Assembly: GCA_035549555.1 (NCBI GenBank)
Contig: DASZQR010000010.1
Location: 620,001-684,000, forward strand
Direction: 5' to 3'
DNA length: 64,000 nt
From: Patescibacteria group bacterium
Lineage (GTDB): Bacteria > Patescibacteriota > Microgenomatia > UBA8517
Part shown: in pieces, positions 16,327 through 24,149 of the stretch
Numbering within the stretch: the first letter of the stretch is position 1
Layout: each line of letters begins with the position of its first letter
The notes under the pieces: generated by a model
The model's input: the letters and a program-made list of their open reading frames with translations, nothing else
Told to the model about the DNA's origin: nothing
Databases searched by the model: none
Translations under genes and position numbers: made by a program

Positions 16327-17247
16327 CTAGATTTTTGTATCTTCTCCCAAATTCTTCGTTGCAGAAATTTTTCCACCTAACTTTCCAAATGAATTAAATA
16401 CATCATTCATTTTATTAACTGCACTATTTAAATGTCTTTGCATAACATTTAAATCTTCTTCTGTCTTCTCATAATCTTGTTTTATCGCCCGAAGGGCGTT
16501 TAATATTTCTTTCGCTTTCGCTTCAATTTTTTGCCCTTCAAAACTCATCAGTATCGCTCGCATATATGCATAAAAAGTTGTTGGAGAAACCGGAAGTACT
16601 CTCATCTTTTGTGAATATTCAAACAAACTTACATTGTTTACAATTTCATAATAAATCGCTTCATTTGGAACATACATCAGTGCATAATCAATTGTTCCTT
16701 CATCAGTTAAAATATATTTTTTAGAAATATCATCAATATGATGTTTTACATCTCTCTCGAAATCTTTTTCAGCAATTCTTTTTTCAGTTTCTAATTTTGC
16801 ACTATTTAATTTTCTGAAATTTTCTAATGGGAACTTGGAATCCACAGGAATTATTCCAGCAGAAGTTTTTATCGCAACGTCTACTTTCTGGCCATTTTTA
16901 AAGGCATACTGCAAATTAAAAGAAGATTTTGGCAAATTTTGCTCAAGTATTTCATTCAAAATATGTTCTCCAACATTTCCTCGCAGTTTTGGAGATTGTA
17001 AAAGTTCTTGAAAATCGCGCATACTGCGCCCTATTTCGCTCATCTCTCCGATGTTTTTTTGGACATCAGAAATTACGCGCGCTGCATTATCAAGTCTTTG
17101 ATTAAAATCCATTCCTTGGCGATCTAATCTATTATTTGTAGATTTCAAATACTCGAGTAAATCGTTTGAAGTTTTTGGCTTTTGAATAAGCAAATAAATA
17201 ACAATTCCAAATCCAATTATTAAAACTAATATCAGTAGTAATTCCAT
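16327..17247 (-). CDS. rmuC: RmuC-family DNA recombination protein
   Basis: 306 residues, shorter than E. coli RmuC (about 475) mainly because the coiled-coil is reduced. An N-terminal membrane helix (about residues 3-22) is followed by a short coiled coil, then the conserved core: LRGNVGEHILNEILEQ, KVDVAIKTSAGIIPVDSKFPLENF, YVPNEAIYYEI and PVSPTTFYAYM. The core is a PD-(D/E)XK-related nuclease-like fold linked to limiting inversions and rearrangements. TATTAT lies five bases before the ATG and overlaps the -10 of the divergent gene, which begins only 15 bases away. Confidence 0.9.
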   Translation of the reverse strand: MELLLILVLIIGFGIVIYLLIQKPKTSNDLLEYLKSTNNRLDRQGMDFNQRLDNAARVISDVQKNIGEMSEIGRSMRDFQELLQSPKLRGNVGEHILNEILEQNLPKSSFNLQYAFKNGQKVDVAIKTSAGIIPVDSKFPLENFRKLNSAKLETEKRIAEKDFERDVKHHIDDISKKYILTDEGTIDYALMYVPNEAIYYEIVNNVSLFEYSQKMRVLPVSPTTFYAYMRAILMSFEGQKIEAKAKEILNALRAIKQDYEKTEEDLNVMQRHLNSAVNKMNDVFNSFGKLGGKISATKNLGEDTKI

Positions 17248-17251
17248 AGGT

Positions 17252-17258
17252 TATAATA
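17252..17258. promoter_or_regulatory. Overlapping back-to-back -10 boxes in a 15-base divergent spacer
   Basis: TATAAT on the plus strand (17252-17257) and TATTAT on the minus strand (17258-17253) overlap almost completely. They lie five bases from ATG 17263 and five bases from ATG 17247 respectively. Confidence 0.55.
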
Positions 17259-17262
17259 CATT

Positions 17263-17601
17263 ATGCCTCCTTCTCGCCGAAGAAAACAAGAACAAAAAAC
17301 CGAAACCAAGAAATTTAATTTCCCAATTTCAAAAATTCTAATTCCTCTTTTTTTCTGGTTAATTCTGGCGTTTATTATTTATTTTATAGACCCGAAAACT
17401 TTTGGCATTATTCCCTTTTTCTTTTTTGTATTTTTCTTATGCGTTTATTTTTCTATCAAAAACTTAATTATCACAATTGCCTTAACCATTTTTGTAATCT
17501 TGCGATATTTTGGTCTTGGTAATTTCGTAAACTTCTTTCTTTTAACGGCAATCGTGATTACAATACTCCTGTATGAATCCAACTCTAAAAAAGCAAATTG
17601 A
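17263..17601 (+). CDS. Small integral membrane protein
   Basis: 112 residues: a basic N-terminal tail (about 20 residues) followed by about three hydrophobic helices rich in Phe/Ile. The basic-tail-then-helices layout suggests the N-terminus is cytoplasmic. The last 29 bases overlap the start of the YerC-like regulator, so the two are probably translationally coupled. No motif identifies a family. Confidence 0.6.
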   Translation: MPPSRRRKQEQKTETKKFNFPISKILIPLFFWLILAFIIYFIDPKTFGIIPFFFFVFFLCVYFSIKNLIITIALTIFVILRYFGLGNFVNFFLLTAIVITILLYESNSKKAN

Positions 17602-17911
17602 AAAAACTTTAGCTCTTACCTTTTCGGACTTCAAAAACGAAGAAGAAACTCTAAATTTTTTAAAATCTTTTTTAACAGACAAAGAACTGGAAACTTTATC
17701 CAAAAGATTATCGGTTCTTTATTGGTTAAGTAAAAAAAGAACTCAGGAAAATATCAAAAATAATTTGCACGTAACTTCTAAATTTATTTCAGAAAACGAG
17801 AATTTATTAAATAAAAAAGAAGTCAAAGAAGTCGTAAAAAAAATTGACGCAGACGCCTGGGCAACAAAATGGAGCTCTCGTTTAAGAGAGCTCCTTAAAA
17901 CTAAAAATTAG
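17573..17911 (+). CDS. TrpR/YerC-YecD-like DNA-binding regulator
   Basis: 112 residues. The central part (FLTDKELETLSKRLSVLYWL, then a second helix pair KRTQENIKNNLHVTSKFIS) matches the TrpR-like helix-turn-helix layout of YerC/YecD proteins, in which a TDKE-E-L-x-x-R-L helix precedes the HTH. The recognition helix is less conserved than usual. It overlaps the membrane-protein gene upstream by 29 bases. Its target is unknown; in other bacteria members act as small repressors. The 3' end of the gene contains a strong hairpin. Confidence 0.72.
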   Translation: MNPTLKKQIEKTLALTFSDFKNEEETLNFLKSFLTDKELETLSKRLSVLYWLSKKRTQENIKNNLHVTSKFISENENLLNKKEVKEVVKKIDADAWATKWSSRLRELLKTKN

Positions 17912-17917
17912 TTTTTT
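17871..17917. terminator. Double hairpin between convergent genes
   Basis: The first stem is GGAGCTCTC (17871-17879) with GAGAGCTCC (17886-17894), inside the end of the regulator gene. The second stem is AAAACTAA (17897-17904) with TTAGTTTT (17908-17915) followed by TT. The placement between convergent stops at 17911 and 17926 suggests a bidirectional terminator. Confidence 0.6.
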
Positions 17918-17925
17918 CCTGAGAC

Positions 17926-18522
17926 TTATAACGCGACGTTTAATCCTGCAGCATTGGTAATATTAACAGTCGACGAACTATCTCCGCCTGTTACGCTAAC
18001 ATCGCCTGAGCCGGTATTTCCGTTTGCGCTATTATTGCTTCCTCCGTTTCCGGTGTTAACTGTATTATTTACAGTAGTAACATTTGTCTGGCTAACGGTT
18101 GTTACGCAGTTTGTCCAAACATTAACTCCGTTTGATGATTTTGCACCATTATTTTTAATGGTCACATCGCCTGTCGTGTTGCATGGGCAGCAAGAATTTG
18201 GATCAACGCTAACATTTACGCTTCCCAAATTTGTAATATTTACTTTGCTTGTTGAACTGCCTCCTGTAACTGTAACACTTCCTTTTCCGGTATTATTATT
18301 GGCACTGTTTTTTGTGCCTTTGTTTGATCCGGTAGTAACGTTATTCGTAAAAGTTGTTACATTAGTTTGGCTTGTCGACGAATAAGTCGAACTGCTTGTG
18401 TTCACATAATTGTGTGTGTCATAACCGTTTCCGCTTATTGTCACATTAGAAGCAAAAGCGCTTCCGGCAGTAAGCATAAGTCCGGCAAATGAAATAGCAC
18501 CAGCTATTAAAAGTTTTTTCGT
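17926..18522 (-). CDS. Secreted Asn/Thr-rich repeat protein, probable ACG start
   Basis: Mature region of about 175 residues after a clean signal peptide (KKLLIAGAISFAGLM...AFA). It contains two long repeats, each with SQTNVTT, a run of Asn/Thr/Gly, an NTGxGxVxVTGG segment, and VNIT followed by a short V/L-N-V ending. A CCPC motif lies between them. The spacing suggests a beta-solenoid-like or fibrous surface protein; this is inference. Start choice: an excellent Shine-Dalgarno (AAAGGGGGTG) lies eight bases upstream of ACG 18522, exactly where ATG would be expected. In-frame GTG 18531 overlaps the Shine-Dalgarno, and ATG 18579 has none and would spoil the signal peptide. Confidence 0.7.
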   Translation of the reverse strand, partial: TKKLLIAGAISFAGLMLTAGSAFASNVTISGNGYDTHNYVNTSSSTYSSTSQTNVTTFTNNVTTGSNKGTKNSANNNTGKGSVTVTGGSSTSKVNITNLGSVNVSVDPNSCCPCNTTGDVTIKNNGAKSSNGVNVWTNCVTTVSQTNVTTVNNTVNTGNGGSNNSANGNTGSGDVSVTGGDSSSTVNITNAAGLNVAL

Positions 18523-18566
18523 ATTAATCACCCCCTTTTTAGCCCAAAAGGGTATGAATTTTGGGC
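18523..18566 (-). promoter_or_regulatory. Leader with two mutually exclusive hairpins around the Shine-Dalgarno
   Basis: On the minus strand GCCCAAAA pairs with TTTTGGGC (18566-18559 with 18549-18542). The loop-side CCCTTTT can instead pair with AAAAGGG of the Shine-Dalgarno. Only one of the two pairings can form, so the ribosome site could be switched. Confidence 0.4.
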
Positions 18567-18650
18567 AGATATTTATCATTGTTGTAGTTTTATTACAAGC
18601 TTTTCAAGTCCCCAAAATGTCTCATAATTAAGGCGTTTTGTATCTAGCGT

Positions 18651-18679
18651 TTGACAAGCAAATTAATTATTGTTTTAAT
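18651..18679 (+). promoter_or_regulatory. Near-consensus promoter TTGACA-17-TTTAAT
   Basis: TTGACA (18651-18656), a 17-base spacer and TTTAAT (18674-18679). The ATG at 18691 is 11 bases further on, leaving a leader of only a few bases. Confidence 0.7.
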
Positions 18680-18690
18680 ATCAACTTAAT

Positions 18691-19056
18691 ATGCCAGAAA
18701 GAGAAATAAGATACAGCAAAGGAGACGGCTCAAAGGAAAATCCTTACACTTTCACACCTGGTTCTACAGCCATGGATGTTATTAAAGAAGGAGCAAAGTT
18801 CTCATGGAAAAATTGTCTTGAAAACAATGAATACATACACTTCGAAATAAATACAGCATCATTCCTCATTAGACGCTCAAACTATGATTCAAAAAAAGCA
18901 ATATTTATCGCAGAATGGACAGATAAAGAAAATAGTGCAAACACAACAATAAGAGACTTAACTCTTTGGGGCAGTTATGCATCTTCTATTTTTACTTTAA
19001 CCGCATTGTCAGCAAATTTCTGGGAACTGTCCGCAATGTTCGATCATCTTTCTTAA
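18691..19056 (+). CDS. Hypothetical protein with a strong own promoter
   Basis: 121 residues. The sequence is hydrophilic in the first 85 residues and more hydrophobic towards the end. It opens with EIRYSKGDGSKENPYTF, and a WTDKENSANTT stretch lies in the middle. No signal peptide and no recognised domain. It stands alone between the divergent repeat-protein gene and metG, with the best -35/-10 pair seen in this region directly in front, so it is probably expressed well. Confidence 0.55.
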   Translation: MPEREIRYSKGDGSKENPYTFTPGSTAMDVIKEGAKFSWKNCLENNEYIHFEINTASFLIRRSNYDSKKAIFIAEWTDKENSANTTIRDLTLWGSYASSIFTLTALSANFWELSAMFDHLS

Positions 19057-19104
19057 AATTCATAAAAATAGTCTTTTTTGCTTCAAAACTATATAATATG
19101 TGTT

Positions 19105-20529
19105 ATGTCCGACAAAAATTTTTACATCACCACAGCTATTCCTTATGTAAACGGTAAACCTCATATCGGCCACACCTTTGAATATTTTATGGCTGATACA
19201 ATCAGAAAATATCACCAGGCTTTAGGAGAAGATGTTTTATTGCTCTCTGGAGCTGACGAAAACGCTCTTAAAAATGTCCAGGCTGCAGAAAAAGAAGGCA
19301 TTTCAACGAAAAAGTATTTAGATAAATATTCAAAAATTTGGCAGGAAACTTACGATGCAGTTGGTGTTCCTTTAGACGTTTTCCAAAGAGGGTCTGATGA
19401 AAAAAAACATTGGCCCGGAGTTCAGAAATTATGGGAATTGTGTAATAAAAACGGCGACATATATAAAAAATCTTACGAAGGTTGGTATTGTGTTGGCTGT
19501 GAATCTTTTAAAACAGAAAAAGAATTAGTTGACGGTCTTTGCCCTATTCACAATAAAAAACCGGATTACATAAAAGAAGAAAATTATTTTTTCAAATTAT
19601 CCAAATACCAGGAAAAATTAATAGAATTAATTGAATCAGATATTTTGCAAATTATTCCTACAAACAAGCGGAATGAAACACTGTCATTCATCAAGGAAGG
19701 TCTAGAAGATTTCTCTATCTCAAGATCAAATGAAAGAGCGCAAGGAGTTGGTGTTCCAGTTCCAGGAGATGACACTCAAAAAATTTATGTATGGTTTGAC
19801 GCTCTTGATATTTACATGACTGGTATTGGTTTCGGTTGGGATGAAGAAAAATGGAAAAAATATTGGCCAGCAAATATTCATGTAATAGGAAAAGACATCA
19901 ACAGATTCCATACAGTTTATTGGCCTGCAATGCTTTTGTCGGCAAATCTTCCATTGCCAAAATTAATTTTGATTCACGGTTTCGTAAATATTGATGGCCA
20001 AAAAATAAGTAAGTCACTGGGAAATGTCATCGATCCAATAGAATTTATTAAAGAATTTGGCCTCGAGCCTTTAAGATACTATTTATTATCTCAAGTTTCT
20101 TTAGACGCCGACCACAATTTCACAATCGAAAGATTTAAAGAGGTTTACAATTCAGACCTTGCCAATGGTCTGGGCAATCTAATTGCCCGTGTCGCAGCTC
20201 TCTGCGAAAAATCTGGTTTTGAATTTCCTGTTTCAAAAAACTCTTTTGATATTGAATTAGAAATCCCTCTTAAAAAATATGAATTTAATAATTCTCTCAA
20301 AACAATTTGGGACAAAATAAGAGAACTGGATATTTTAATCAATCACAAAAAAGTCTGGACTTTAAGTGGTGAAGAACTTCAAAAGGTTTTAGAGTTTTTG
20401 GTTTCAGATATCAGGCAAATTGCAGTTGATTTAGAACCATTTTTGCCAGAAACTGCTCAAAAAATTCAAAAACAATTTAATACTGATAAAATTAAATCTG
20501 ATAAACCATTATTCCCTCGCTTAAAATAA
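19105..20529 (+). CDS. metG: Methionyl-tRNA synthetase
   Basis: 474 residues from ATG 19105; an upstream in-frame codon at 19078 is rejected because TATAAT (19092-19097) lies inside it, seven bases before the ATG. Class I signatures are PYVNGKPHIGH (HIGH box) and KISKSLGN (KMSKS box). A single zinc knuckle (CVGC ... CPIH) sits in the connective peptide. The anticodon-binding domain follows, and no C-terminal tRNA-binding dimerisation domain is present, so this is a short form. It charges initiator and elongator tRNA-Met. A large glycosyltransferase gene starts three bases after the stop. Confidence 0.95.
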   Translation: MSDKNFYITTAIPYVNGKPHIGHTFEYFMADTIRKYHQALGEDVLLLSGADENALKNVQAAEKEGISTKKYLDKYSKIWQETYDAVGVPLDVFQRGSDEKKHWPGVQKLWELCNKNGDIYKKSYEGWYCVGCESFKTEKELVDGLCPIHNKKPDYIKEENYFFKLSKYQEKLIELIESDILQIIPTNKRNETLSFIKEGLEDFSISRSNERAQGVGVPVPGDDTQKIYVWFDALDIYMTGIGFGWDEEKWKKYWPANIHVIGKDINRFHTVYWPAMLLSANLPLPKLILIHGFVNIDGQKISKSLGNVIDPIEFIKEFGLEPLRYYLLSQVSLDADHNFTIERFKEVYNSDLANGLGNLIARVAALCEKSGFEFPVSKNSFDIELEIPLKKYEFNNSLKTIWDKIRELDILINHKKVWTLSGEELQKVLEFLVSDIRQIAVDLEPFLPETAQKIQKQFNTDKIKSDKPLFPRLK

Positions 20530-20532
20530 TTT

Positions 20533-22026
20533 ATGTTTAAAAAGTTTGCCCTCAAACATGCCCATGGAATCCAAAGAGCTCTTGAAATTCTTCCCGGGTT
20601 TGTAAGTTGGAATTTAATTTTATTTCCTTATTGGGGAATTTTTGTAATTCCAACTTTCGTCGCCTATTTTATTCTTCTTTTCAATATCTATTGGTTTTAC
20701 CAAAGCTTTACTATTGGTATCACCATCATTATTTCCCATTTAAGAATTCAAGCTGCCATGAATTACGACTGGGTTGGTGATTTAAAATCTTTTCCCGACG
20801 CTGACAAGGTCAAACATGTAATTATTATTCCAACATACAAAGAGCCACTACATATCCTTCAAAGAACACTAAATTCTCTTAAAAACCAGGAATTAGATCG
20901 CAAACAATTAATCGTAGTTTTAGCGATGGAATTTAAAGAAGACGAAAAAGAGCGTCTTATAAAAGTTGATGCATTAAATAAAGAGTTTAAAAACATTTTT
21001 GGCGAATTATTAGTAACAGTTCACAAATTAACAGAAGGGGAGGTGGCAGGTAAAGCAAGCAATGAAAGATTTGCTGCAATTTGGGTAAGAGATAACTTCA
21101 TCAAGAAAAATAAATTAAATATGGATTATTTCACAATTACAAGTTGTGATGCAGATCACGTTTATCACAAAAAACATTTCGCTTGTCTGACATATAAGTT
21201 TTTAGACAATCCAAAAAGATATAACTTTTTCTGGCAGCCAGGTGTCCTTTTTTACAACAACATTTGGGAAATTCCAGCAATTACAAGGGTGCAAAACACT
21301 TTAGGATCTATTTGGAATTTAAGTCAACTTCCCAGAAAGGACCGTTTAATAAATCAGCAAAACTATTCTTTATCTTTTAAGTTGGCAGACGAAGTTGATT
21401 ATTGGGACGCAGATAAAATTCCAGAAGATTGGGGAATTTTCTTCAAGGCATATTTCAAAATGAAAGGCAAAGTCGAAGTCGAACCAATTTATCTTCCAAT
21501 TTACGCTGACGCAGCTCAATCAACATCAACTATTAAAACTCTTAAAGTCCAATACGAACAACTAAAGCGTTGGGCTTGGGGAACTTCAGACGATCCATGG
21601 ATTATAAAATATTACTTTTTAACTCCCGATGTTCCTTTTTGGGACAAAACCATGCGCTTGCTTTATATAATCCAATCTCATTTTTTATGGCCAGTTAACT
21701 GGTTTTTCATAACAATCGGATTAACCATTCCTACATTAATAAATCCTGCTTTTGGTCGTACAACTCTTGGCTTTTTAGTTCCTAAAATCTCCTCCACTAT
21801 TCTAACAGTTGCCCTAGTCTTCTTAGTTTTAATGATTATTATTGATTATTTTTACAAGCCAAAACGCCCAGCAACTTTTCCTTTATGGCGTGCATTATTA
21901 ACTCCGTTTGAGTTTGTATTAATGCCAGTTGCCGGCTTTTTCTTTTCGGCATTACCAGGAATTGATGCACACACTCGTTTAATGCTTGGAAAATACATTG
22001 AATACAAAGTCACAGAAAAAGTATAA
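20533..22026 (+). CDS. Membrane GT2-family glycosyltransferase
   Basis: 497 residues. Two N-terminal helices (about 20-75) are followed by a cytosolic GT-A catalytic domain and then C-terminal helices (about 375-480). Visible motifs are IIPTYKEP (nucleotide-sugar pocket, about residue 98), a CDAD pair (about 204, metal/UDP binding) and QLKRW (about 342, the Q-x-x-R-W family motif). This layout resembles processive or exopolysaccharide-type GT2 synthases such as BcsA relatives, but no c-di-GMP PilZ domain is present. It lies just downstream of metG and upstream of other envelope glycan genes. Confidence 0.85.
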   Translation: MFKKFALKHAHGIQRALEILPGFVSWNLILFPYWGIFVIPTFVAYFILLFNIYWFYQSFTIGITIIISHLRIQAAMNYDWVGDLKSFPDADKVKHVIIIPTYKEPLHILQRTLNSLKNQELDRKQLIVVLAMEFKEDEKERLIKVDALNKEFKNIFGELLVTVHKLTEGEVAGKASNERFAAIWVRDNFIKKNKLNMDYFTITSCDADHVYHKKHFACLTYKFLDNPKRYNFFWQPGVLFYNNIWEIPAITRVQNTLGSIWNLSQLPRKDRLINQQNYSLSFKLADEVDYWDADKIPEDWGIFFKAYFKMKGKVEVEPIYLPIYADAAQSTSTIKTLKVQYEQLKRWAWGTSDDPWIIKYYFLTPDVPFWDKTMRLLYIIQSHFLWPVNWFFITIGLTIPTLINPAFGRTTLGFLVPKISSTILTVALVFLVLMIIIDYFYKPKRPATFPLWRALLTPFEFVLMPVAGFFFSALPGIDAHTRLMLGKYIEYKVTEKV

Positions 22027-22032
22027 TAAATT

Positions 22033-22278
22033 ATGTCAGAACCAAATTTTGATAAACCAGTAATGGGTAAACCCCGAATAATAAGAAATAGTGAACCTAG
22101 AATATCCCAACAAGAGACAATTTTAGTACAAGATAAAGATCTTAAATTCAAACCCATAGAAGAAATAAAAGATCCGAGAATAAAAACAAAAGCCGCAACA
22201 CAAACATTTGAAGAAAAAACCAGTCGCCTTCAATACGATAAAACCCCAGAAATAATAGAAATTACAAAAAATAAATAA
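22033..22278 (+). CDS. Small hydrophilic hypothetical protein
   Basis: 81 residues, highly charged (Lys, Glu, Arg, Pro), with no hydrophobic segment, probably disordered. TATAAT (22022-22027) overlaps the stop codon of the preceding glycosyltransferase and sits five bases before the ATG. The intact frame and promoter favour a real gene, but no homology can be recognised by eye. Confidence 0.45.
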   Translation: MSEPNFDKPVMGKPRIIRNSEPRISQQETILVQDKDLKFKPIEEIKDPRIKTKAATQTFEEKTSRLQYDKTPEIIEITKNK

Positions 22279-22322
22279 ACTTATTGCTCCAAACAAAAAT
22301 CCTTCATATAATGAAATATCTA

Positions 22323-23804
22323 ATGCTCAAGAAAATAGATCGTTTTATCGCTAAAATCGAGCCACCAAATTGGGTCTTATTGATTTCAAGCTTTGTCTTT
22401 CTTCTTCGCATCCCTTCTCTTTTTGAGCCTTATTATTACGGTGACGAAATGATTTATTTAACTCTCGGAAATGCAGTTCGTAATGGTCTAACCCTTTACT
22501 CCCAAATCCACGATAACAAACCTCCTCTTATTTATATTCTGGCAGCAGTTGCTGGAAACCTAGCAATTTATAGAGCAATTCTTCTTTTTTGGATGTTGGT
22601 TACAATTGCTATTTTCTGGCATTTGACCAAAGTTCTCTTTGAAAAAAATGTTCGTGCCCAGCAAGTTGCAGTCACAATTTTCGCTTTTCTCACCACTCTT
22701 CCTTTACTGGAAGGCCAGATTGTAAACGCGGAAATTTTTTTAATTGGCCCGACAATTTTGGCAATTTTGCTTTTATTAAAAGATCCAACCAAAAAACACA
22801 TAATTATTGCAGGGGTCGCTTTTGCTGTTGCAGCTCTCTTTAAAATTCCGGCAGTTTTTGATATTCCAGTTGTAATTATTTATTGGTTAATAAATGCAGT
22901 AAATTCTAAGGACATAAAAATTATTATTAAAAGAACTGTCACTTTATTTATCGCATTCATTATTCCCATCGCTCTTACATTTGTTTGGTACGCTCTCCAT
23001 AATGCTGCCCTCGATTATTTCAAAGCTGCATTTTTAGAAAACATTGGATATCTTTCTTCCTGGAGTGGTAACAATCAAACATCTTTTGTTGTAAGAAATG
23101 CTCCGCTTTTTATAAAAGGAGGAATTGTTTTATTAGGTCTTATCATTTTGCGTATCAAGTCGTCAAAACTATCTAAAAGTTTTTTAATAGCGGCGATCTG
23201 GCTTTTAACAAGTCTCTTTGCAGCAACTCTTTCAGGTCGTCCATATCCTCATTACATGATCCAAGTTGTTCCAGCTTTTTCTCTTCTTATAGCAATTCTT
23301 GTTACTTCTCAAAAATTCGAGCAGGTCTTAGCAATTATTCCTCTGAGCTTAGTTCCATTAGCTCTTGTTTACTATCATTTTTGGTATTATCCAACCTTTC
23401 CTTACTATGAAAATTTCATTTCTTTTGCAACTGGTCAGGAAAGCAAATGGCAATATTTTAACAATATCGACAAAAGTACAGAAGATAATTACAATACTGC
23501 AAAATTAATAATGCTAACTTCTGCAAATAGCGATAAAGTTTTCGTTTGGGGTGAAGAAGCTCCTACAATTTACGCATTATCACATAGGTTACCTCCAATA
23601 AAATATGCAGCAGATTACCATATCACAGATTTTTCAAGCCTTCCTGCAACCGTTGATACATTATCTAATAATCCCCCAAAATTAATCGTCTTATTACATG
23701 GTTCACCCGAAATACCAGGATTAAATATATTACTAAATAAGGAATATGCGCAGATCTCAAACAGTGAAATAAATAGCCAAATTTGGAAACTCCTCAAAAA
23801 CTAA
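22323..23804 (+). CDS. GT-C (ArnT/PMT-like) membrane glycosyltransferase
   Basis: About 493 residues from ATG 22323, the start ten bases after TATAAT 22307-22312; ATG 22311 overlaps that box. The signature loop YYYGDEMIYLTLGNAV (acidic pair after helix 1) and HDNKPPLIY match the ArnT/PMT_2 family, in which the acidic residues bind the polyprenyl-phosphate sugar donor and the KPPL segment lies near the active site. About eleven helices are followed by a soluble C-terminal domain of about 110 residues. The acceptor is unknown; lipid-linked or surface polymer is likely given the neighbours. Confidence 0.85.
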   Translation: MLKKIDRFIAKIEPPNWVLLISSFVFLLRIPSLFEPYYYGDEMIYLTLGNAVRNGLTLYSQIHDNKPPLIYILAAVAGNLAIYRAILLFWMLVTIAIFWHLTKVLFEKNVRAQQVAVTIFAFLTTLPLLEGQIVNAEIFLIGPTILAILLLLKDPTKKHIIIAGVAFAVAALFKIPAVFDIPVVIIYWLINAVNSKDIKIIIKRTVTLFIAFIIPIALTFVWYALHNAALDYFKAAFLENIGYLSSWSGNNQTSFVVRNAPLFIKGGIVLLGLIILRIKSSKLSKSFLIAAIWLLTSLFAATLSGRPYPHYMIQVVPAFSLLIAILVTSQKFEQVLAIIPLSLVPLALVYYHFWYYPTFPYYENFISFATGQESKWQYFNNIDKSTEDNYNTAKLIMLTSANSDKVFVWGEEAPTIYALSHRLPPIKYAADYHITDFSSLPATVDTLSNNPPKLIVLLHGSPEIPGLNILLNKEYAQISNSEINSQIWKLLKN

Positions 23805-23818
23805 GTAAAATTGTGTAA

Positions 23819-24145
23819 ATGAGCAAAAGTTTCAAACTAGTAAGTATCACCTGCGCCTTTCTAAATGTTCTTAGTATTCTTTTTATTTTTATAAGTAAAA
23901 AAAGTCTTCCGCCAATAGTCCCTCTTCTTTATGGCCTTCCAGTAAGCCCAAATATTTTAGTTTCATCAACTTTTCTTTCAATCCCATCAATTGTCTCAAT
24001 TATTTTAATAGTTATAAATACATCGGTAACTAAAATTTCAAAAGATAAGTTTTTAGAAAAAATATTATTAGGCCTTAATATCACGCTTACTGCTTTAAGT
24101 TTAATTACTATCATAAAAATAATTTTTCTCGTCGGCAGTTTCTAA
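23819..24145 (+). CDS. Small three-helix membrane protein
   Basis: 108 residues with three predicted helices (about 7-27, 50-70, 85-106). A Pro-rich loop (LPPIVPLLYGLP) follows helix 1. It is five bases upstream of the WecA-like gene and probably in the same operon. The function is unknown. Confidence 0.6.
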   Translation: MSKSFKLVSITCAFLNVLSILFIFISKKSLPPIVPLLYGLPVSPNILVSSTFLSIPSIVSIILIVINTSVTKISKDKFLEKILLGLNITLTALSLITIIKIIFLVGSF

Positions 24146-24149
24146 ATAA

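Noticed and set aside
16487-16499. GCCCGAAGGGC hairpin in rmuC
   Set aside because: Encodes a conserved helix with normal spacing; no sign of insertion.
17954-18385. 143-codon frame antisense to the repeat protein
   Set aside because: Composition mirrors the Asn/Thr-rich repeats on the other strand.
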